Below are positions 62,001-64,000 of a stretch of DNA of 64,000 bases, one piece after another. The notes beneath the pieces are model-generated. The model did not search any database and had not been told where the DNA came from. It saw nothing but the letters and a program-made list of their open reading frames with translations. Position 1 is the stretch's first letter. Every line of letters begins with the position of its first letter. A program made the position numbers and the translations under genes. Source of the stretch: Nocardia sp. BMG111209 (GTDB taxonomy: Bacteria; Actinomycetota; Actinomycetes; Mycobacteriales; Mycobacteriaceae). Location: contig NZ_KB907307.1 in assembly GCF_000381925.1 (NCBI RefSeq), forward strand, positions 1,302,001-1,366,000, given 5' to 3'.

Positions 62001-64000
62001 TGGCGGACAGGCTGCGGGTCGATGACCGGGACGACTGGGTGGCGCTGCGTCCGGGCCCGGCCCTGGACGCCACCATGCTGACGCTGCGTGGCACGGCGCC
62101 GGCGACGGATGCCCGGACGGACCACACATACAAGCTCGACGCGCTGGAGGCGTTCGCCCGCCGGTACGCGGAGGCGGCGCGGCGTGCACAGGAGTTGGCG
62201 GCGGAGCAGTCCCGACTCGAAACGCCCTCGGCGCCGGATGGCTCGGCCGTCGCGGAGAATGCCGATCAGGGTGCAGCTTCTGCGCTCGGCGAATCTGTCA
62301 GAACTATTGCAGCACAGCATAATTCGGAATCCGGGCCATCATCCGCCACCGGTACTCCGAGCGTGGCGGAATCCGGCGATCCCGGCCACGCACTGCCTGG
62401 AGGCCCGGCGAACCCGCGCGACCGGCCACTACCCGGAGACACGTCCGACTCGGGCCGCCAGCTACCCGGAGACGCGGCCGACCCAGGCCACCATCTACCC
62501 GGAGGCGCGGCTGACCTAGGCCATCGGCTACCCGGAGGCACGGCCGACCCAGGCCACCATCTACCCGGAGGCGCGGCCGACCCGGGCTATCGTCCGCCAC
62601 CTGGAGCCCTCGCCGACCCAGACCACCGTCCACCCTCCGAGGACCTGGCCGACCCAGGCGACCGTCCGCCGCCGGGAGATCCGGCCGATCCGGGTGACTC
62701 GCCGTCGCTGAGAGGTCCGGCCGACCCGCCGCCGGGAGGTCCGGCCGATCCCGGCCACCCGCCGCCCCCCAAAGGCCCGGCCGACCCAGGCGACCCCCCA
62801 CCCCCCGCCGGCCCGCCGGACTCCGGCGATCCGTCCCGCAGTAACTGGACACCCGACGGCGCCCAGCACGAGTTCCACCCTCGAACCCGCCGCCTGCGAC
62901 AGGCCCTGCGCGATCTGACCCATGCCACCGGCACGCGGACCCGGGCGTGGCACCGAGCGGCGGCGCGGCTGCGGGACATGGACATCGACGCCGACGGAAT
63001 GCAGTCCCGGATGTTGCGGGACCGGATCGCGGCAGCGGCCGAGCAGCCCGGTGCCTCGTACCGATTGCGCGAACTCCGCCGCGCAGCGGACTCCGGGGCA
63101 GGCATGCTGCTCCGGCACGCCGCCGCGGCCGAAGGGGTCGAGGTTCCCACCGATCATCAAGTGGAACAGGCGATCCGGGATCTGCTCGACGAGCGGGCCG
63201 CGCGGTCGGACCGGCAGCGCAGAGACCTCTCCCAGGAATTGATCGGCGGTCGCGCGAGTATCGAGCTGCTGCGCGAACTGGCCCGCGCACACGGGCTCGA
63301 GCCCGGCCGGCGGGACCGCACCGTCCTGATCGCGGAACTGCGGGCAGTCGAGGGGATCGACCCGCACCGATGGGAGTTGTCCGAGCGTAAGCCGAGGCGT
63401 GCCCGGCGGGAGGAACTGGCCCGCGAGTTCGGCATCGACCCTGCCGTATACGACCGGGACGACCTGATCGAACGACTGCAGCAGGCGATCGACGCGCGGG
63501 CCGCCCGGGCCGCCGCACAGCATCGCACCGCGATCGAGGCCCTGGACCGGTATCGGGTGGCGCGCGCGAACGAGTCGGTGCGCCGCGACCGGGCCCAGGC
63601 GGAGGCCGAACGGGAGGTGATGTTCCACAGCACCGATCAGAGCGACAAGGTCGATCGGGTACCGGGCGTCTCCTACCGCCGGATGCGGGTCGGCCCCGGA
63701 CATGTGCGCACCGTGGACGACGACGGGCAGCCGGTACGCGCGATCGGGGTCGGCAGCACCGGCGATCCCGACATCTACCTGGATGCCCAGGAACGCCGAA
63801 TTCTGGCCCTGCGCGGCTACACCGACATCGTCTACCGCCGGGTCCGGCTGGACGAGGACGGGCGGATCTGGGTCGGCAACCACCGCCCGCCGGCCGATCC
63901 ACCCGCGGTCCGCCCGGCCGCGCCGCACCGGCCCGGCGACTGGGTGCCCGCCGGTGCAGAACGGGAGCACCGCCCGAACTCCTGGATGATGCGCCGGGCG
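49070..64000 (+). CDS. Giant CpnT-like ESX-associated toxin-type protein with embedded SecA motor, 3' end outside the window
   Basis: One frame without a stop from ATG 49070 to the edge: at least 4,977 residues. Domains in order: WXG100-like/channel N-terminus (1-330), low-complexity linker with 14-residue repeats (785-896), papain-like domain with C1130, H1208, D1223, helical and coiled-coil region (about 1645-1945), SecA-type motor (about 1985-2500; GEGKS 2030-2034, DEID 2124-2127), linker with 26-residue repeats, and two ART-like folds flanking a zincin-like fold with lost active sites. Repeat-rich spacers and a final helical region (from about 4600) follow. Long minus-strand frames opposite it are composition artefacts. 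It follows the YbaB-like gene by 12 bases. The toxic domain, if any, may lie beyond the edge. Confidence 0.87.
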   Translation, partial: MLEFPESLAWLGWLTGMEWPEGNEDEVWGAGGDWHTATASLREILPQIDAAKRAALDAYSAGDGREAIGNAFDETITGAPATGGQGLDDLITEFGKVAGSLDDAGTQIQYTKMMFYSMLSMLAAEIAAAWLFPPTAPEAEGVIIGWGRVIMRIISHEAEAAMVRLAGRMAESRLAKFLIMHVAVNALMGGVQDAGIQAIQVAEGRRAGIDWGEAGTTALALGVGGALGGPFGEALGKRFGRVVTGDLGEALGRRGPAPMAQFGIGAGSGMLTMAGMVGTGVAVQFGKDWSKDGFGAAWSNLEHTQFDPRLLVGGALAGGVGGLNRSIAHDFRLGRQFSTGDGVRIGSLPSDLPGGMDGSTDPVTAAGGDSPASPVGGGTRARPSISDPGGQPVAGASADRTYSGATDHDTATNSANPPAAVVEGRAGSGAGEPDVPVRDSSLAAAQQTSASGFPATADSGGHAPVASSGEVADHASAQSVAAPAESAAPIGTHDAATQSAPSPSQPGSAGGATAAPANSASAPTGAVAGTAPPEARGVSSPASGASDVRQAPRGDAVDFRTGTTDSRGEAGPRPAADGRANGSVDTAGGRSSTGDTGRAGAAAGGRSGSAATDGGSRVQARAAEAPRAADRAGAGDPRRSAGPATEPGPEAGARSAADPATGFGVEPGSPEEGSAHVADRSPELDADVVDLAADPVGGAERMSEDAAAGRDSVEEPREQSRSAGEPPGESEEVVASAAREGDSAPGAHTDQREPLPAAAARESGDAGERPGARNDDTNNRAQDPNAREGGQGDRGQPPNARDGEPGDRAQDLRARDGRPGDHVQRPSARDGEPGDHVQRPSTRDGEPGDRAQHPSTRDGRLGDRGQQASARDGEPGDRAQPPNARDRGLGDRGERPGSRVDAGGRRDADSGAERAVEDSARQSNLSNPGPARRDRAVADPRRAGLSAEADAAGRQLHSAADPRVVSGGADRDVQPVAGADRPDGEAARDRQAGLDGEATRGSEAAQNGEAAARDGNAGSDGENDRSRETGADQGAWRHDDAKSTPPEHDSGSDREHPEAPGPERAGHRHPDDPGAEPVVFPPLADPGAQPHARAPRARTGADGSTDPAAERSATPVESRRPNVQGNRARCAELSLRLLAKLGMNVHPPERPVGLDGMSPREVEISAGGPLRKFRNFDRLVRMLRRPGSAALVVVEFRSPVNEYGVGGHAFVLRNDDGRIVLEDPATGRAYDYPDGLPADIGQIKAVVFTPDGRAHFADQLWRGGVAPAGAEAADSDRPRSLAEVSLDDPNHHPTSPDVAERLETARQTAGHEAAAAQRAGRDVRDRARTLRIDPRLNHETMRAVIDSRLERVDAELRDPDTTPERAARLRRIDLRLRELSDRSDDYANHRYSAEHADREVTGIAARDYISRAAEGRNDAVHYGDRIVLIPGEPDRLVIAAAPGEHGRVLENHASELAAVLDDPAVRKEYIDVEVAESGAVRAESGDRPGPVADRAEPVEARTLVGRVLADRLAALDEALSGDDAARWAKGVLDRQDVEIRYGTGPRDQLHVEAGRLVLDVGGSDAEHIASVKAAALHLFDAEHPAVDERPRIEAGSGDAPGRPPSADDVPGGIAHRTEDPAESRPAADRGTKPAQQPDADSAAERDLTAKVDAVQHIPAEDERADAVRREQRQRIDAAVERLGAARTELRAAERGVADAKEAATGLDEARKATRTAADELARTRIRGREAAEERLRDARKALRAAEAAAEAKPVEEAQRALGESRTVFDAAQDEHLAALRDATGVLAAERDRAGTEYERAHEDGRLERDVADRGIERARTAADRAVAEAEAHQRIAVADQRAEAVRREHNQRIDASAERVEEARSALRTAAEAAGKPAPAAQRTLAAKRAEFEQVLKDHQDTLAEATDVLVGEAEGAGAEYSTALDAGLIESEPAYRGIAAARKDAAETAGRTALKYFEARNDPDAPPNLRMAAKVPKETLLAMMTDGSPAEKLAAVIKIIHEGEGKVLRWTQVTAVLAMREGPVNMAAGEGKSYVFLAHAALDAVEHGSAHVVTTRDNLANREVDDYLKVLGDLGFEIVRMNPDAPHPEPVAGEPTIYIGTQQDIGFAMLRGNDVPGRHVALDEIDEMLVYANTSYILSEGAGRDARPEVAAQVRAAHAFLHDNLASRTLTEEDFGRVPEQRGGQAGLTAAGRTEVEKLLGRPMNADEIRRLNMAATAHWEYVENDHYIVHQGKVKIIDQTTHKLLEDPETSSESRWNGGLAQALEAAHNLSIRDDPGGSKQITAEEIFGTRKYYDRVSGASGTAKGVADSLRERGLDHTTEVDRFSESRLTGHERTNDRASQSEQHSLERIIRDVMELRGTDGKGRPQLVLAHRNSLVARLAEMAEEKGLPYRAVDARWFSEHGARAEKMLQDIIKEAGAEGKVLIINMQGARGVDIKISDRMNERGGLHVLMTARSAASRDIDIQAENRAARNGQNGSVQYYSSPDDELYALSDNPDVQEVVVRYRKAAETSAVELGETNTVSEATQAELDSAAADFERLNPTELQDVAAARLRAPRGPPPSNLLIVQSQDDTENHTPADFLEPAQPPPQADSGTPSSDGLGDVVPSPDAAPVARGRDELDRAIPNAEEAPLLRDSESSPQVGTMPPVDGPAEQAQGGSVVPERSPAAVAGSVDRAPVGPVVPGAPAAADGPIHGPAEQISVESVVPRESAAAVIGPAAGGTIDRISVESVSPAESAAAVIGPTAAGSIDGISVESVSPGAEESAAAVIGPATGESIDRISVESVVPGEFAAAVIGPTARGTIEQISVDSSASGESPAGQVEQGSAVPEGYSAADRPTHVSAEQISVGPVVLEGSAAADDRAGQISVDSVVPEAVSGVSAVGSADGQAPVVPQSSEAQQVSAVRSAGHDRPAMSDSAADRGGAAAAHDVADDRAHRSPMQPAADVAETPWQWAARRRADPAEQVAERASRRASFLREEAYRSAAAQLPSAPAAGQFAVQAERHARLSWRYADLLRGVATGAVAPEAGPMPALISEIDEALRADRLAAEELFRGNDEFGRPATESLDGIVGGPARIADGRPEVDGRPEGVPAEPVPDSVQQWAAAMRAEQADWSAQMAAEHAAWLGDVADQATATADPDVGSLRDRADSAEWVARAALDHADWMWRIAAGVGWSDTTRAADLAAAATAATVPVVTPGATVPAVTSIATTPAVTPVAADPAVTLAAASPAAANPAAATPTARTRAAATSAAAMPIVPAVANVPFGNQPVAAAADESSPPVLPAALRLPAADGPAVLFDETSTASLDERTDYARRIWAEVLRALTEAERAILGDHQASRRPGTPSLAAELEAALRGESGPTAGHRRIIVVIDDVLQRNPLPEAMVVTVLATPVEFASGMPKAGDVHEIPGYLEGRLGRLPASIGQRFHLELSVPAGTPALFVGDDFALSGSGLPQLLLGRGLRVRLDAVQDLHHDGHMLLRGTVVPVATPASVSPGTPAVEMPAVQDTWVDPTVGPADSDAGPLIELAGAEHPPTRPVISDEFSHAETAAAVGALFAERYRGWFPFRTPIDVIGFDLPGVDVEIARDFVRGIEPVLVHFPTVMIDELRIGEVSGDRFAEFVAEDRRGRSVLVLSDRYATDPDAFLREWSERVETDRTVAPRDRPAYGAAVHLMGLALRVAGAGTAQPAAQRRLAEFYRATHGGVFAADEFGEWLSEQFGEQSFDDAGNFDVDNALAEAFLAVAHDPAAATEGHHLLNRILLQQADPDTRTEVPRDAALEPAAPQSVPAAWVDQPVRESAAPQPVPAAGTDQPIGDPVHEFAAPRPIPAAGTDPAIGEPGLEPAAPQPVPAAGADQAIREPGLGPAAPQPVPAAGTDRPIREPALEAAAPQRVPAGQTGLSTRAAALEPGPPTHGEPVDQVLFADPGVPHAERMAYAGEVWAEVRNQLTDYERAVLRTFLAGRLTEDSPLWSEVAAMLHGELQPTVELRHIVDVIDEVLQRNPIPQTVQVTLADGWLFDPAEVVPGSVHDEASFLPVVLGTVPFRRDAPFHLELVILAGTPSLFVSAGLLPFDTPYAELLLGRGLRIRIDSLSESDDHWLMRATVVAAERAAARAPEPGAPAGHDAGLAEPDRAEPGGGALLASVDRRDELPPDLARRLAPVIAERETAERALEDLARQLNVDAAGLDPSALAAAVRTRIDVVRVAADRTIARAILDETARRDEYPAAATRREEMRLAEFRHDVAAARYEWSIAEEARLRLDAALRAADPAEARDPVAHLPEPDRARYARVVVERASAEAERDAAVRQRNALADRLRVDDRDDWVALRPGPALDATMLTLRGTAPATDARTDHTYKLDALEAFARRYAEAARRAQELAAEQSRLETPSAPDGSAVAENADQGAASALGESVRTIAAQHNSESGPSSATGTPSVAESGDPGHALPGGPANPRDRPLPGDTSDSGRQLPGDAADPGHHLPGGAADLGHRLPGGTADPGHHLPGGAADPGYRPPPGALADPDHRPPSEDLADPGDRPPPGDPADPGDSPSLRGPADPPPGGPADPGHPPPPKGPADPGDPPPPAGPPDSGDPSRSNWTPDGAQHEFHPRTRRLRQALRDLTHATGTRTRAWHRAAARLRDMDIDADGMQSRMLRDRIAAAAEQPGASYRLRELRRAADSGAGMLLRHAAAAEGVEVPTDHQVEQAIRDLLDERAARSDRQRRDLSQELIGGRASIELLRELARAHGLEPGRRDRTVLIAELRAVEGIDPHRWELSERKPRRARREELAREFGIDPAVYDRDDLIERLQQAIDARAARAAAQHRTAIEALDRYRVARANESVRRDRAQAEAEREVMFHSTDQSDKVDRVPGVSYRRMRVGPGHVRTVDDDGQPVRAIGVGSTGDPDIYLDAQERRILALRGYTDIVYRRVRLDEDGRIWVGNHRPPADPPAVRPAAPHRPGDWVPAGAEREHRPNSWMMRRA
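51422..51757 (+). repeat. Eight 42-base tandem repeats inside the giant gene
   Basis: Eight copies of a 14-residue unit with consensus NARDGEPGDRAQPP, residues 785-896, in frame. Variation is mostly codon-wise, so the array is under protein-level constraint rather than being a DNA repeat such as CRISPR. It is an acidic, Arg- and Gly-rich flexible linker. Confidence 0.85.
52442..52850 (+). other. Papain-like (glutamine-deamidase-type) domain in the giant protein
   Basis: C1130 in RARCAELSLRLLAKLG, H1208 in GGHAFVLRNDDG and D1223 in LEDPATG form a Cys-His-Asp triad with the spacing of papain-fold toxin domains that deamidate Gln. The domain is compact, at about 135 residues, and is far from the C-terminus, unlike usual polymorphic toxin payloads. 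Substrate is unknown. Confidence 0.65.
55020..56560 (+). other. SecA-type translocase motor domain embedded in the giant protein
   Basis: NBD1: MAAGEGKS (Walker A, K2033), HVVTTRDNLANRE, YIGTQQDIGFAMLR and HVALDEIDEMLV (Walker B, 2124-2127). Preprotein-binding-like stretch: LTAAGRTEVEKLLG and YIVHQGKVKIIDQTTHKLLE. NBD2 entry: YYDRVSGASGTAKG; NBD2: INMQGARGVDIKI and RAARNGQNGSVQYYSS. Each matches its SecA counterpart in order. The SecA scaffold and C-terminal zinc region are not evident. ATPase residues look intact. Confidence 0.8.
57176..57493 (+). repeat. Four 26-28-residue tandem repeats in the giant gene
   Basis: Four copies of ISVESVVPxESAAAVIGP-type units, 78-84 bases each, in frame; partial copies continue to about 57700. 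They separate the SecA motor from the C-terminal half. Glu/Ser/Val-rich flexible spacer. Confidence 0.8.
58640..58850 (+). repeat. Ala/Thr/Pro/Val-rich short repeats in the giant gene
   Basis: Irregular units of about 10 residues, such as TTPAVTPVAA and ADPAVTLAAA, in frame, residues about 3190-3260. They form a flexible segment before the first ART-like domain. Confidence 0.7.
58958..59530 (+). other. Degenerate ADP-ribosyltransferase-like domain, copy 1
   Basis: Residues about 3297-3487. The order LTEAERAILGDH, RRIIVVIDDVLQRNPLPE, FHLELSVPAGTPALFVGD and LPQLLLGRGLRVRLDAV matches the helix-helix-strand layout of ARTs, but the expected catalytic Arg, STS and the Glu of the ExE (here Q3455) are absent. 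It is similar to copy 2 (60827-61393), so one arose by duplication. Confidence 0.5.
59676..60360 (+). other. Zincin-like domain with lost HExxH
   Basis: Residues about 3536-3764. The layout of a metallopeptidase toxin domain is visible (FREWS-type helix, PAYGAAVH helix, DEFGEWLSEQFG, NALAEAFLAVAHDP), but the position of HExxH reads HLMGL (3671-3675). Without the Glu and second His it cannot bind zinc in the usual way. Confidence 0.45.
60407..60745 (+). repeat. Five 22-residue tandem repeats in the giant gene
   Basis: Units of about 66 bases with consensus PAAPQPVPAAGTDQPIREPGLE, the first copy two residues shorter and the last one partial. They link the zincin-like and second ART-like domains. 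Confidence 0.8.
60827..61393 (+). other. Degenerate ADP-ribosyltransferase-like domain, copy 2
   Basis: Residues about 3920-4108. Corresponds to copy 1 segment by segment: LTDYERAVLRTF, LRHIVDVIDEVLQRNPIPQ, FHLELVILAGTPSLFVS and YAELLLGRGLRIRIDSL. One Glu (E4077) remains where an ExE motif would be. The catalytic Arg and STS are not seen, so activity is unlikely. Confidence 0.5.
62390..62830 (+). repeat. 11-13-residue Pro/Gly/Asp repeats in the giant gene
   Basis: About a dozen units such as HLPGGAADPGH and RPPPGDPADPGD, 33-39 bases each, in frame, residues about 4440-4587. They form an acidic Pro-rich linker before the last helical region. It is not a CRISPR array: spacing and spacers are coding and vary by codon. 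Confidence 0.8.

Noticed and set aside
59438..62320. 960-codon minus-strand frame, and similar ones at 52922-56113, 50290-51717 and 61810-63970
   Set aside because: They lie antisense to the giant gene; such frames arise from high third-position GC in the coding strand. Their proteins show no domain and are Arg/Pro/Gly-rich, while the plus-strand frame gives recognisable SecA, WXG100 and repeat sequences.
62390..62830. Possible CRISPR array
   Set aside because: Repeat units are 33-39 bases with no unique spacers, remain in frame and vary by codon, so they are a protein repeat. No cas gene is near.
1..64000. tRNA, rRNA, insertion sequences or integrases
   Set aside because: No transposase or integrase protein motif, terminal repeat or cloverleaf was recognised in the window.

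Overview
The window is high-GC actinobacterial DNA. Third codon positions are almost all G or C, and GTG and TTG starts are common. An MMPL exporter, many TetR/SDR/P450/MaoC lipid-type enzymes and an ESX-type WXG100 toxin cassette point to Nocardia or a close relative in the Mycobacteriales. That assignment is inferred from gene content; no rRNA or other phylogenetic marker is present.

Bases 1-31600 are an accessory catabolic region. A Baeyer-Villiger monooxygenase cut by the window edge faces an MMPL transporter. A slipin operon of four small-to-medium genes follows, then many oxidoreductases, MaoC and hotdog proteins, a P450, SnoaL-like proteins and alpha/beta hydrolases, each group next to its own regulator (TetR, MarR, XRE, GlxA, ECF sigma). 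Several regulators have clear inverted-repeat operators. The best case is a TetR at 24364-24996 whose motif occurs in its own promoter and twice between a P450 and an SDR gene. A fragment of a HAD hydrolase gene remains at 7121-7279.

Bases 32620-42172 hold an eight-gene, mostly overlapping minus-strand operon: ureohydrolase, TIM-barrel isomerase, 2OG-Fe(II) oxygenase, NCS1 permease, SDR, aldo/keto reductase, NodB-type deacetylase and Rieske oxygenase. A divergent tandem-domain Lrp/AsnC regulator sits beside it. It looks like a self-contained uptake and breakdown route for a nitrogen-rich small molecule that I cannot name. A frameshifted aldo/keto reductase follows.

Bases 43416-46976 are a complete His-Xaa-Ser (Hxs) peptide-maturation operon, hxsA-hxsD-hxsB-hxsC. 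It has a secreted-looking precursor with six consecutive HxS triplets and two radical SAM proteins. Its base composition is visibly less GC-rich than the flanks, which suggests acquisition. A divergent GNAT-like gene with a Cys-rich tail lies beside it.

Bases 48214-64000 are an ESX-type cassette: a WXG100-like protein, a YbaB/EbfC-like protein and one uninterrupted reading frame of at least 4,977 codons that leaves the window. This giant protein starts with a CpnT-like WXG100/channel domain. It then carries, in order, long repeat-rich linkers, a papain-like (glutamine-deamidase-type) domain with a Cys-His-Asp triad, coiled coils, an almost complete SecA-type motor (NBD1, part of the preprotein-binding region, NBD2), and what look like decayed toxin folds: two ADP-ribosyltransferase-like copies and a zincin-like region whose HExxH has become HLMGL. 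The SecA motor fused inside an ESX-associated toxin-like giant and the Hxs operon are the two most unusual things here.
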